A stretch of 41,808 bases of DNA. It comes from an uncultured Prevotella sp. (GTDB taxonomy: Bacteria; Bacteroidota; Bacteroidia; Bacteroidales; Bacteroidaceae). The notes under the pieces are model-generated. The model was not told the origin of the DNA. It did no database searches and saw nothing but the letters and a program-made list of their open reading frames with translations. Position 1 is the first letter of the stretch. The number at the start of each line of letters is the position of its first letter. Positions 7,445-15,782 of this stretch are shown piece after piece. The position numbers were made by a program, and so were the translations under genes. The DNA lies in contig CAJODF010000008.1 of assembly GCA_905233555.1 (NCBI GenBank), positions 1 through 41,808 on the forward strand, given 5' to 3'.

Positions 7445-7452
7445 TATCTTTG
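7445..7452 (+). promoter_or_regulatory. -7 promoter box of uvrB
   Basis: TATCTTTG followed by CA, 9 bp before the uvrB ATG at 7462. No TTTG at the -33 distance, where the heptamer array lies. Confidence 0.65.
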
Positions 7453-7461
7453 CAATTTGTT

Positions 7462-9504
7462 ATGAGTAATTTTATACTGACATCGCCCTATCAGCCTACG
7501 GGCGACCAGCCTGAAGCCATCAGGGAACTGACGGACGGCCTGCGACGTGGAGACAAGTCGCAGGTACTGTTGGGGGTAACGGGTTCTGGTAAGACGTTTA
7601 CGATGGCAAATGTCATCGCCAACGTCAACCGCCCTACCCTCATCCTGAGTCATAACAAGACCCTAGCCGCCCAACTCTACGACGAGATGAGAGGTTTCTT
7701 CCCTCAGAATGCCATCGAGTATTATGTCAGTTATTATGACTACTACCAACCAGAGGCATATCTCCCATCGACAGACACCTATATAGAGAAAGATTTGGCT
7801 ATCAATCAGGAAATAGACCGGTTAAGACTATCAGCGGTATCTAACTTATTATCAGGTAGAAATGATGTTGTCGTTGTATCATCGGTTTCATGTATCTATG
7901 GTATGGGTAGTCCTGTGGCCTTGCAGGAAAACGTGATTGAACTGCACGTAGGACAGAAACTCGACCGCAACGCTTTGTTAAGAAATCTCGTCTCCTCCCT
8001 GTATATCCGCAACGACATCGACCTGCAACGAGGCAACTTCCGAGTGAAGGGCGACACGGTGGATATTGCGATGGCCTACAGCGAGGTGGTGCTGCGTGTC
8101 ACCTTCTGGGACGACGAGATCGATTCGCTGGAAGAAGTGGATGCCATCACCTTCGATCGTCTGGCCCGTTTCGAGGAGTATAAACTCTACCCTGCCAACC
8201 TCTTTATGACATCGCAGGAACAGACCAATATCGCCATCCATAACATACAGGACGACCTGGTGCAGCAGATAGCCTACTTCGAGGAACTGGGCGACGGCAT
8301 CAAGGCCCAACGCATCAAGGAACGGGTGGAATACGATATGGAGATGATCAAGGAACTGGGGCACTGCTCAGGCATTGAGAACTATAGCCGTTACTTCGAC
8401 GGACGTAAGGCAGGCGAAAGGCCGTACTGTCTGTTGGACTTCTTCCCAGAGGATTACCTGCTGATTATCGACGAGAGCCATGTGAGTGTGCCTCAGATCA
8501 ATGCGATGTACGGTGGTGACAGAGCCCGTAAGACCAATCTCGTAGAGTACGGATTCCGTTTGCCGGCAGCATTTGACAATCGTCCGCTGACGTTTGAGGA
8601 GTTCCACGAGATGATCAATCAAGTGATCTACGTCAGTGCGACGCCAGCCGACTACGAACTGGCTGAGGCAGAGGGCGTTGTGGTGGAACAGGTGATTCGT
8701 CCGACGGGTCTGTTGGACCCCGAGATCGAGGTGCGCAAGAGCGAGAACCAGATTGACGACCTGATGGACGAGATCCTGACGCGCAGTCACCGTGGGGAGC
8801 GAGTGCTGGTAACGACCCTCACAAAGCGTATGGCTGAGGAACTGACGGAATACTTGGTAAGCCACGATATCAACACCGCCTATATCCACAGCGATGTGGC
8901 GACGCTCGACAGAGTGAAGATCCTGTCGGACTTGCGGCAGGGCGTCTATACCGTATTGGTAGGCGTGAATCTGCTCCGTGAGGGACTCGACCTGCCCGAA
9001 GTATCACTGGTGGCCATCCTCGATGCAGACAAAGAGGGTTTCTTGCGCAGTCACCGTAGTCTGACGCAGACGGCTGGACGTGCTGCCCGAAACGTGAACG
9101 GCAAGGTAATTATGTATGCTGACACCATCACCGCCTCCATGCAACTGACCATCGACGAGACCCTGCGCCGACGCACGAAACAGATGCACTACAACGAGGA
9201 GCACCACATCACGCCCAAGCAGATTGTCAAGAACCTGAGTCTAAGCAACTTACAGAAGGAGAACCGTGCCGACACGAAGGAACTGATGCGTGGTATCGGT
9301 ATGGCGGCAGAAAGCGGCAGCACAGGTAGTACGACCACCGCCGACCCGATTATCGAGCACATGACCCGACCACAGGTGGAGAAGTTGATTGCCGAGACAA
9401 CCCGTAAGATGAAAGAGGCCGCCAAGCAACTCGACTTCCTGCAGGCCGCCCAATATCGTGATGAGATCATCCGCCTGCAATCGTTAATAAATGTAGAGCG
9501 GTAG
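7462..9504 (+). CDS. uvrB: UvrABC nucleotide excision repair subunit B
   Basis: 680 aa, normal length. The start MSNFILTSPYQPTGDQPEAI is preferred over an in-frame ATG 12 bp upstream that overlaps the promoter box. Walker A GVTGSGKT is at residues 38-45. The DNA-clamping beta-hairpin region YYVSYYDYYQPEAYLP, helicase motif II IDESH, motif ATPADYELAEAEGVVVEQVI, motif VI QTAGRAARN and a C-terminal UVR domain (MKEAAKQLDFLQAAQYRDEI) are all present. UvrB is the damage-verification helicase that hands lesions to UvrC. Appears monocistronic, with the DUF4468 gene behind its own promoter. Confidence 0.97.
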   Translation: MSNFILTSPYQPTGDQPEAIRELTDGLRRGDKSQVLLGVTGSGKTFTMANVIANVNRPTLILSHNKTLAAQLYDEMRGFFPQNAIEYYVSYYDYYQPEAYLPSTDTYIEKDLAINQEIDRLRLSAVSNLLSGRNDVVVVSSVSCIYGMGSPVALQENVIELHVGQKLDRNALLRNLVSSLYIRNDIDLQRGNFRVKGDTVDIAMAYSEVVLRVTFWDDEIDSLEEVDAITFDRLARFEEYKLYPANLFMTSQEQTNIAIHNIQDDLVQQIAYFEELGDGIKAQRIKERVEYDMEMIKELGHCSGIENYSRYFDGRKAGERPYCLLDFFPEDYLLIIDESHVSVPQINAMYGGDRARKTNLVEYGFRLPAAFDNRPLTFEEFHEMINQVIYVSATPADYELAEAEGVVVEQVIRPTGLLDPEIEVRKSENQIDDLMDEILTRSHRGERVLVTTLTKRMAEELTEYLVSHDINTAYIHSDVATLDRVKILSDLRQGVYTVLVGVNLLREGLDLPEVSLVAILDADKEGFLRSHRSLTQTAGRAARNVNGKVIMYADTITASMQLTIDETLRRRTKQMHYNEEHHITPKQIVKNLSLSNLQKENRADTKELMRGIGMAAESGSTGSTTTADPIIEHMTRPQVEKLIAETTRKMKEAAKQLDFLQAAQYRDEIIRLQSLINVER

Positions 9505-9511
9505 CAAATTC

Positions 9512-9539
9512 TTCACTTTTCACTTTTCACTTTTCACTT
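9512..9539. repeat. Heptamer repeat (TTCACTT)x4 upstream of DUF4468 gene
   Basis: Four perfect 7-bp units fill the gap between the uvrB stop and the TACCTTTG box at 9547-9554. Confidence 0.9.
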
Positions 9540-9546
9540 TTATTTG

Positions 9547-9554
9547 TACCTTTG
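9547..9554 (+). promoter_or_regulatory. -7 promoter box for DUF4468 gene
   Basis: TACCTTTG followed by CACCC, 26 bp before the ATG at 9581. Confidence 0.65.
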
Positions 9555-9580
9555 CACCCAATAATAATAAAACAGTAAAG

Positions 9581-10204
9581 ATGAAAAAGTTATTTATAGC
9601 CCTGCTGATGGCACTTCCCATGATGGCCTCAGCGCAAGATAACACTTGGGAAAGAGTAGAACAGGAACCTGTCTCGAAAGAGAATAAAGACGCCAAATAT
9701 CTGGTGGAGAATGCCGTACCCGTCGTGGATGGGAAAGTGTGTTGGGAAACCACTATTCAGGCGCCGGGCAAGTCGGCTCAGCAGATTTTCGATATCCTGC
9801 TGGCTCAGTTGGAGAAGATGACGAAGGAGCCCAACCAGATAGAAGACCGAAGCAAGGTGGCCGTGAAGGATGTAGAGAAGCATCAGTTGGGTGCCGTCTT
9901 CCGCGAGTGGCTCGTTTTCAAGAGTACGGCTCTTGTGCTCGACGAGACCCAGTTTAACTTCACTCTTACAGTCGAATGTTCCGATGGCCAGGCAAAGGTT
10001 ACGATGACACGCATCTCCTACCTCTACGATGTGGAGCGCACTCCAGAGCACTATGTGGCTGAGGAGTGGATCACCGACAAATACTGCGTGAACAAGAAGC
10101 ACACCAAACTCCTGCCCCGCTCAGGTAAGTTCCGTCGTAAGACCATCGACCGTAAGGACTTCATCTTCAATAAGTTCAACTCGCTTCTTAACGACCAGAA
10201 ATGA
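9581..10204 (+). CDS. Exported DUF4468 domain protein
   Basis: 207 aa with signal peptide MKKLFIALLMALPMMASAQ. The mature protein fits DUF4468 (TBP-like fold), frequent in Prevotella and Bacteroides: VCWETTIQAPGKSAQQIFDI, VFREWLVFKSTALVLDETQF, NFTLTVECSDGQAKVTMTRI. The basic C-terminus (LLPRSGKFRRKTIDRKDFIF) is a probable surface-exposed tail. The function is unknown. The stop overlaps the start of the next small ORF (ATGA), so the pair is translationally coupled. Its own -7 box separates it from uvrB. Confidence 0.85.
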   Translation: MKKLFIALLMALPMMASAQDNTWERVEQEPVSKENKDAKYLVENAVPVVDGKVCWETTIQAPGKSAQQIFDILLAQLEKMTKEPNQIEDRSKVAVKDVEKHQLGAVFREWLVFKSTALVLDETQFNFTLTVECSDGQAKVTMTRISYLYDVERTPEHYVAEEWITDKYCVNKKHTKLLPRSGKFRRKTIDRKDFIFNKFNSLLNDQK

Positions 10205-10365
10205 ATAAAGACAAGATACGCAACTGTCTGAACCTTATCTTTATGATTGGAGCCGTCGTCGGCGTAATCTGGTATCTCACCAAGGACAGGACCGTTGGTA
10301 CATACATCATCCTGATTTCCATGTGCTTCAAGATTGCCGAGTCGTCTTTGCGCATGATCAAGTAA
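10201..10365 (+). CDS. 54-aa two-helix membrane peptide coupled to DUF4468 gene
   Basis: ATG 10201 overlaps the previous stop (ATGA) and the frame stops at 10365. The product has two hydrophobic helices, NLIFMIGAVVGVIWYL and GTYIILISMCFKIAES, separated by TKDRTV, with a short basic N-terminus. It resembles small conserved Bacteroidales membrane proteins, though no named family was recognised. The coupling argues that it is a real gene. It is followed after 48 bp by the porin. Confidence 0.7.
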   Translation: MNKDKIRNCLNLIFMIGAVVGVIWYLTKDRTVGTYIILISMCFKIAESSLRMIK

Positions 10366-10413
10366 ATGGAGAATTGAGATTTGAGAACCGCGAATTATCA
10401 TAAGGTAACAACC

Positions 10414-12780
10414 ATGTGGATGCTAAGAGTGGTAGGAATACTTATCACTTATCACTTATCACTTATCACTACTTCCGCCCAAGACACCCGTACCTTCAAT
10501 CAAGTGGATGAAACAGGAAACATCACCCAGCGCTTTGATAACGGCGGTAACGACAATTTCAACAAGCACAACAACGATACCACCAAGAACAAGGAGATAC
10601 CCAAAGGTCACTACTCATGGACTATCGATAGGAAGTTTGGCGACGTCATTCCCGCCACCAACGATACCCTACACCATCTGTATGTGAACACTACCTTAAA
10701 CTCAGGCTTCTACGGTGAGTACAACACCCTCGGTAATAACTATACGGCCCGTCAGAATCGTATCTTCATCGATCGTCGCGAGAACAGTTCGTTCATCTTT
10801 ACCGACCCCTACAGTTTCTTCTTCAAGCAACCCGACGAGTTCCTCTTCATGAACACGCTCTCGCCCTATACGCGTTTCAATTATGACAACTGTGGCGATA
10901 AACAGAACGGTGAAGACCGCCTCGGTGCCAAGTTTGCCGTCAATGCGAACAAACGGCTGGGTTTCGGCTTCGACCTGAACTACGACTATGCCCGTGGCTA
11001 TTTCAGTAACCAGAGTGTGTCGCATTTCAACGGCACCCTCTTCGGCTCGTATATCGGCGACCGCTACCAGATGCACGTCCTGCTCACTGCCAATCACCAG
11101 AAGGCAACAGAAAATGGCGGTATCACCGATGACGAGTACATCAAGCATCCCGAATCCTATCAGGACAGTTATGAAGAGAATGAGATTCCGACGATACTCA
11201 GTCAGAACTGGAACCGCAACGACAACCAACACGTCTTCTTCAGTCACCGTTACAACGTAGGTTTCTACCGCAAGGTGAAGATGACCGAAGAGGAACTGAA
11301 GGCCCGTAAGTTTGCGGAAGAGGCGAAGAAAGACAAGGAGAAGGAAAAGGAAAAGCAGGACGGGCTGCTGAAGGGTCGCGACGGGAAATCAGCAGTTCCG
11401 CAAGGTCGTCCGGAAGGTGCTGCCATTATCGGCAGTGAACCGAAAGCCAAGACAGACTCTCTGGCTGCAGCCGTCGATACTACCCGAATCCAGGTAGCAG
11501 GTCAGGCTGCTATCGACAGTCTGAAACGTGAGCAGGCCATGCAGGACTCCATCGATGCCACGATGAAGAAGGAGTACGTACCCGTGACCAGTTTCATCCA
11601 CACGCTGGAACTGCACAACTACACACGTACCTATATGGCATATAGTACGCCTAAGGACTATTATCTGAACGACAAATACTACCATCGGGGTGAAGGACAG
11701 AAATACAGCAACGACTCCATTTACGACGAGACGACGCACTTCCAGATCAAGAACACCTTAGGCATTGCCCTGCTCGAAGGCTTCAACAAATACATGAAGG
11801 CTGGTCTGAAAGGATTCGTCACTCACGAACATCGTAAATACAAGATGCCAGATCTTGTGGAGAATACCGACTCAGCCTACCAGCGTTCGTGGAGTGAAAA
11901 CAATATCAGCGTAGGCGGACTGATCAACAAGACGCAGGGTCATACCCTCCATTTCAAGGCGCAGGCTGAAGCATGGGTGGTAGGAGAAGATGCCGGACAA
12001 TTGAAACTCGACTTCAGTACCGACCTGAACTTCCCACTCTTCGGCGACACCGTCCGTCTGGCTGCCAACGCCTATTTCCACCGACTGAACCCCACCTTCT
12101 ACCAACGGAAATACCACTCCAAGTATATCTGGTGGGATCGCGATGACCTGTCGATGGAGACACGTACCCGTCTTGAGGGTCTCTTCTCCTACGAGAAGAC
12201 TGATACGAAACTGCGAGTGGCTGTGGAAGAGATACAGAACTACACGTATTTCGGCATGAGTTATGACGCAACGACAGAAGCCCGCACCAATATGACAGCA
12301 GGCGTCTATCAGGAGTCAGGCAACATCAACATCCTTACTGCTCAGTTGTATCAGAATTTCCGTCTGGGACCCATCAACTGGGAGAATATCGTGACCTATC
12401 AGAACGCCAGCAACAAAGAGGCAATCCCCCTACCCGCCTGGAACATCTTCTCCAACCTCTACCTGAAGTTCAGGATTGCCAAGGTGCTCGACGTGGAACT
12501 CGGTGCCGATGCCACCTACTTTACGAAATACGAGGCACCAGACTTCTGTCCGATGATCAACCAATTTGCCGTACAGCAGAACAGTGACAGTCGGGTGGAA
12601 CTGGGCGGCTATCCCTTCCTCGATGTCTATGCCAACCTAAGACTGAAAGGTGTACGCTTCTTCATCATGATGACGAATGTGCTGGACGGCAAAGCCAACC
12701 ACATGAAATTCCTCGCTCCCCACTACCCCGTCAACGGTAGTGTCATCCATTTCGGTGTTTCATGGCCGTTCTTTAATTAA
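10414..12780 (+). CDS. Putative outer-membrane porin (Porin_10-like beta-barrel)
   Basis: 788 aa from ATG 10414 (ATG 10420 also possible; a TTG 33 bp upstream is less likely). The signal peptide ends ITTSAQ. The mature sequence is dense in aromatic-alternating beta strands (GFYGEYNTLGNNYTARQNRI, NKRLGFGFDLNYDYARGYF, VRFFIMMTNVLDGKANHM) and ends with a terminal Phe-Asn strand (GVSWPFFN), consistent with Bacteroidetes putative porins. A charged insert near residues 295-345 (EEAKKDKEKEKEKQDGLLKG) would lie in a loop or the periplasm. Part of the signal peptide (LITYHLSLIT) is encoded by four 7-bp repeats, so copy-number change would alter the frame. The stop overlaps the convergent menA stop (shared TTAA). 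Confidence 0.85.
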   Translation: MWMLRVVGILITYHLSLITTSAQDTRTFNQVDETGNITQRFDNGGNDNFNKHNNDTTKNKEIPKGHYSWTIDRKFGDVIPATNDTLHHLYVNTTLNSGFYGEYNTLGNNYTARQNRIFIDRRENSSFIFTDPYSFFFKQPDEFLFMNTLSPYTRFNYDNCGDKQNGEDRLGAKFAVNANKRLGFGFDLNYDYARGYFSNQSVSHFNGTLFGSYIGDRYQMHVLLTANHQKATENGGITDDEYIKHPESYQDSYEENEIPTILSQNWNRNDNQHVFFSHRYNVGFYRKVKMTEEELKARKFAEEAKKDKEKEKEKQDGLLKGRDGKSAVPQGRPEGAAIIGSEPKAKTDSLAAAVDTTRIQVAGQAAIDSLKREQAMQDSIDATMKKEYVPVTSFIHTLELHNYTRTYMAYSTPKDYYLNDKYYHRGEGQKYSNDSIYDETTHFQIKNTLGIALLEGFNKYMKAGLKGFVTHEHRKYKMPDLVENTDSAYQRSWSENNISVGGLINKTQGHTLHFKAQAEAWVVGEDAGQLKLDFSTDLNFPLFGDTVRLAANAYFHRLNPTFYQRKYHSKYIWWDRDDLSMETRTRLEGLFSYEKTDTKLRVAVEEIQNYTYFGMSYDATTEARTNMTAGVYQESGNINILTAQLYQNFRLGPINWENIVTYQNASNKEAIPLPAWNIFSNLYLKFRIAKVLDVELGADATYFTKYEAPDFCPMINQFAVQQNSDSRVELGGYPFLDVYANLRLKGVRFFIMMTNVLDGKANHMKFLAPHYPVNGSVIHFGVSWPFFN
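10441..10468. repeat. Heptamer repeat (CTTATCA)x4 inside porin signal-peptide coding region
   Basis: Four perfect, uninterrupted 7-bp units inside an ORF. Each unit gained or lost shifts the reading frame; only changes of three units keep it. Confidence 0.92.
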
Positions 12781-13703
12781 ACCAGCAACAGCCCGACGGT
12801 TACGCAAAGGCCGTAGATGAAGATATTCCGTGCCGTTTCTCCCAAACAGAGATTCAATGCTTTTCCCTTGTCGATGCGCTTGATCTTCAGATAGGTAAAC
12901 ACATGGAGAATGAAATAGATGAACGGCAGAAAGAAAGCCAAGGGATGACCGTTCATCCAGAAGGTTCCACCTAAGATCATGGCGCCCACGCCTACACCCA
13001 GATAGAGTTGTAACCCTGCCTTTGCCCCTAAGCGCACGATGATGGTGTTCTTGCCAGCCTCCTCGTCAGTCTCGCGATCACGGAAGTTATTTACAATCAG
13101 CAGGGCATCGATCACCAGTCCGCAGGCCAGTGAAGCAAGGAACACCTCCCAAGTCACTGTATGCAACTGCAGGTAATAAGAAATACACACAGGCACGATG
13201 CCAAAGAACACCAGCACCAGCAGGTCGCCAAGTCCCAGATAGGAGAAGTGGGTGGTATAGAGGAAACAGAACACCACACAGACGATTCCGACGAGAATCA
13301 TCTCCAGTCCGCCATACCAGACTAAGGGTAGTCCGATGATACAAGCCAGACAGGTGGTCAGGGCGATGGCCCGCTTCATCGAGTTGAGTTTCACCCATCC
13401 CTGTGCACAAGCCCTCCGAGGGCCTAAGCGGGTTTCGTTATTATCAGTGCCATTGGCAAAGTCGAAGAAATCGTTGATGAAATTGGCGTCGATCTGCATG
13501 GTAAAGGCGAAAAGCAGGCACAGCAAGGCGGCCGTCCAACTGAACACATCATCACCATACAGGAGGGCATCGGTATAGGCCAAAGCAACACCGATCATCA
13601 CAGGGACAGCAGCGCCGGAAAGGGTCTTGGGACGTGCTGCCAACAACCACGCTTTCGGTGAATCAGTCTTGATTCTTTTTTCTTCTTTCATATTTTTCGT
13701 CAT
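12777..13703 (-). CDS. menA: 1,4-dihydroxy-2-naphthoate polyprenyltransferase
   Basis: 308 aa from ATG 13703, just after a TACTTTTG promoter box; ATG 13691 is an alternative. UbiA-family membrane prenyltransferase with about eight transmembrane helices. Both Asp-rich prenyl-diphosphate/Mg motifs are visible: DANFINDFFDFANGTDNNET and NNFRDRETDEEAGKNT. MenA attaches the isoprenoid tail to DHNA in menaquinone synthesis, expected for an anaerobe using menaquinone-dependent fumarate reduction. No other men genes are in the window. Divergent from the HD-domain gene, sharing a symmetric promoter region. Confidence 0.93.
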   Translation of the reverse strand: MTKNMKEEKRIKTDSPKAWLLAARPKTLSGAAVPVMIGVALAYTDALLYGDDVFSWTAALLCLLFAFTMQIDANFINDFFDFANGTDNNETRLGPRRACAQGWVKLNSMKRAIALTTCLACIIGLPLVWYGGLEMILVGIVCVVFCFLYTTHFSYLGLGDLLVLVFFGIVPVCISYYLQLHTVTWEVFLASLACGLVIDALLIVNNFRDRETDEEAGKNTIIVRLGAKAGLQLYLGVGVGAMILGGTFWMNGHPLAFFLPFIYFILHVFTYLKIKRIDKGKALNLCLGETARNIFIYGLCVTVGLLLV

Positions 13704-13745
13704 TTGCTTGCAAAAGTAAGGATTATTTTGTAATTTTGCAAGCAA
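13704..13745. promoter_or_regulatory. Symmetric divergent promoter of menA and HD gene
   Basis: A perfect 12-bp inverted repeat, TTGCTTGCAAAA (13704-13715) and TTTTGCAAGCAA (13734-13745), separated by 18 bp. Each arm contains the TTTG of one -7 box: TAATTTTG at 13731-13738 (plus) and TACTTTTG at 13711-13718 (minus). Either a coincidence of back-to-back promoters or a real shared regulatory dyad. Confidence 0.6.
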
Positions 13746-13759
13746 TAAGCCAACTTTTT

Positions 13760-14395
13760 ATGATTAGCAACACCCCCAGCCTTGATTTGGTGGAGTTCAT
13801 CGAGACCAAGATACTCCCCAAGTACACAGAGTTCGACCGTGCCCACAATCTGGAGCACGTTACTCGTGTCATTCGTCGTTCGCTTGATCTGGTAAAGATC
13901 ACCGGTGCCGACATCAACATGGTCTATACCGTTGCTGCCTACCACGATCTCGGCATGTCAGGTCCACGTGCCATCCACCACATCACAGGCGGAAAGATTC
14001 TTGCCTCCGACAGTCGGCTGAAGAAATGGTTCTCGCCCGAGCAAATCAAAATCATGAAGGAAGCCATTGAAGATCACCGAGCCTCAGCCAGTCGTGCACC
14101 CCGAAGCCTCTACGGAAAAGTCATCGCCGAAGCCGATAGGGACATCGACGTAGAAGTGGTTATCCGTCGCACCATTCAGTACGGTTTGGGGAATTATCCG
14201 GAACTTGATAAAGAGGGACATTGGAAACGCTTCAAGGAACACCTTGACAGCAAATATTCCGTCAACGGTTATATCCGGCTGTGGTTGCCGAAGTCGCCCA
14301 ATGAGAAGAATCTCAACGACCTGCGCAACCTGATTGCCGACCCTCCACAACTTCGAGAGGTCTTTGAGCGTATCTTCGCTAAAGAGACTACCTGA
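13760..14395 (+). CDS. HD-domain phosphohydrolase
   Basis: 211 aa from ATG 13760. The upstream in-frame ATG at 13736 overlaps the promoter box and is rejected. HD motifs: HNLEHVTRV (first His), then AAYHDLGM (HD pair) and a downstream EDHRASAS/AEADRD segment giving further metal ligands. HD proteins are metal-dependent phosphohydrolases acting on nucleotides or related phosphoesters; the substrate cannot be told from sequence. Its last 8 bp overlap the 3' end of a small ORF on the opposite strand. Confidence 0.85.
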   Translation: MISNTPSLDLVEFIETKILPKYTEFDRAHNLEHVTRVIRRSLDLVKITGADINMVYTVAAYHDLGMSGPRAIHHITGGKILASDSRLKKWFSPEQIKIMKEAIEDHRASASRAPRSLYGKVIAEADRDIDVEVVIRRTIQYGLGNYPELDKEGHWKRFKEHLDSKYSVNGYIRLWLPKSPNEKNLNDLRNLIADPPQLREVFERIFAKETT

Positions 14396-14552
14396 GGTAC
14401 ATCCAGTAGATATAGCCCAGAACGGCAGCCAGCACAATCAGTACAATCGACTTGACCAAGCACGTCGTCACCTTCTTGATAATCAGGAAGGCCACGATGA
14501 TGGCTACTAATATAAAAATGTAATAACCTAAATATGGTATCTGCATATTCAT
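14388..14552 (-). CDS. 54-aa two-helix membrane peptide coupled to RluA-family gene
   Basis: ATG 14552 shares a base with the stop of the upstream pseudouridine synthase gene (TGATG), indicating translational coupling. The product MNMQIPYLGYYIFILVAIIV has a first helix up to about residue 24, a basic turn (IKKVTTCLVK), and a second helix (SIVLIVLAAVLGYIYWMYL). No family recognised. It converges with the HD gene with an 8-bp overlap. Confidence 0.65.
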   Translation of the reverse strand: MNMQIPYLGYYIFILVAIIVAFLIIKKVTTCLVKSIVLIVLAAVLGYIYWMYLR

Positions 14553-15448
14553 CACTTAAACATTTTCTTAAACGCTGTCGGTAAGGGTGTCTCAAACTCC
14601 ATCGGCTCACCAGTAACAGGGTGATGGAAACATAGTAGCCACGCATGCAGGCACAGACGGTGAAGCGGATCGTCACCATTGCCGTATTTCACATCGCCAC
14701 ATACCGGATGGCCCATATCTGCAGAGTGTACACGAATCTGATTCTTGCGTCCCGTTTCCAATTTGAACTCCACCAGCGAGTGTTCCGCCGTACGTGCCAA
14801 CACATGCCAGTGGGTGATAGCATACTTACCACCATTATCTACGGGTGAAGAATAAGTGACATATGCGTTGTTGTCTTTCAACCAATTCTCTATCGTGCCT
14901 TCATCCTCCATCACCTCACCAGAACAGACTGCCACATAGCGTCGATCATACACGATGTCGTGCCAATGATGCTCTAAAATCTGCTCCGTCTCCATATCCT
15001 TCGCATAGACCATCAGACCGCTCGTATCTCTGTCCAGTCGATGAACAACATGCGCTGAACATTTCTGGCGAGACTTCTTAAAATAGTCGTCGAGCACCGT
15101 TTTCACATTCAGTGAAGAATGACCTGCTGCCATCGAGAGAATACCTTCGGCTTTCTCTACCACAATCAGCCACTTGTCCTCATACACGATCTTCACCCAA
15201 CGGCTCTTGAACCCCTGCTGGTTACGCTTGGTCTTGCTGACAGCAACCTTCATACCGCGTTCCAGAGGGAAATCGAACTGGGATATCGTCTTTCCGTTTA
15301 CCTTGATGCCCCTACCCTGCAGTGTTGCCTTTATCTTAGACCTCGACTGATGCACATTCTGCAACAGCCACTCCAGCAGAGGCATCGGTTCCTCTACGAC
15401 AAAGTGGTCATACTCGCCCTCATTACTGAATCCGGCGCGATATCTCAT
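14552..15448 (-). CDS. RluA/RluD-family 23S rRNA pseudouridine synthase
   Basis: 298 aa from ATG 15448; a TTG start at 15466 that overlaps the previous stop is possible. An S4-like RNA-binding region is at about 20-70 (SRSKIKATLQGRGIKVNGKT). The catalytic core has HVVHRLDRDTSGLMVYAK with catalytic Asp139, plus the RluA signature FKLETGRKNQIRVHSADMGH. The family isomerises uridine to pseudouridine in rRNA or tRNA; the exact target site is not assignable. It lies downstream of the STAS gene in what looks like one transcription unit with the anti-sigma kinase-like gene. Confidence 0.9.
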   Translation of the reverse strand: MRYRAGFSNEGEYDHFVVEEPMPLLEWLLQNVHQSRSKIKATLQGRGIKVNGKTISQFDFPLERGMKVAVSKTKRNQQGFKSRWVKIVYEDKWLIVVEKAEGILSMAAGHSSLNVKTVLDDYFKKSRQKCSAHVVHRLDRDTSGLMVYAKDMETEQILEHHWHDIVYDRRYVAVCSGEVMEDEGTIENWLKDNNAYVTYSSPVDNGGKYAITHWHVLARTAEHSLVEFKLETGRKNQIRVHSADMGHPVCGDVKYGNGDDPLHRLCLHAWLLCFHHPVTGEPMEFETPLPTAFKKMFK

Positions 15449-15462
15449 TGTTTTGGCTGGGT

Positions 15463-15765
15463 TCAAACAATCTCGAACAGGTTAGTAAAACCTGTCATGT
15501 TGAACACCTGGCGCAAATCATTGCTCAGACCAGAGATGCAGACGCGGCTTCCTTTAGGCTTCGCTACTTTCAGCAGACCAAGGAACAAGCGCAAGCCGCT
15601 TGATGAGATATACTCCAGTTGGTCGCAGTCGAGCACGATGTCGCACCCATCACAATCATAGAGCACTTGCATATCTTTTTCAGTCTGCACGGCGGCTGCC
15701 GTATCAAGCCGTCCGAAGAAGGCCATTATCAGTTGGTTGTTCTCTTTTTTAAATGTTGTCTTCAT
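15463..15765 (-). CDS. STAS-domain anti-sigma factor antagonist (RsbV/SpoIIAA-like)
   Basis: 100 aa, a single STAS domain. Phospho-acceptor region LEYISSSGLRLFLGLLKVAK with Ser54-56, in the position of the regulatory serine of SpoIIAA/RsbV, and NDLRQVFNMTGFTNLFEI matching the C-terminal helix. In known systems the unphosphorylated form binds the kinase and frees a sigma factor or other client. It lies 17 bp downstream of a matching RsbW-like gene, but no sigma-B-type factor or PP2C phosphatase is nearby. Confidence 0.88.
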   Translation of the reverse strand: MKTTFKKENNQLIMAFFGRLDTAAAVQTEKDMQVLYDCDGCDIVLDCDQLEYISSSGLRLFLGLLKVAKPKGSRVCISGLSNDLRQVFNMTGFTNLFEIV

Positions 15766-15782
15766 AATTATAATTTGTTTTT

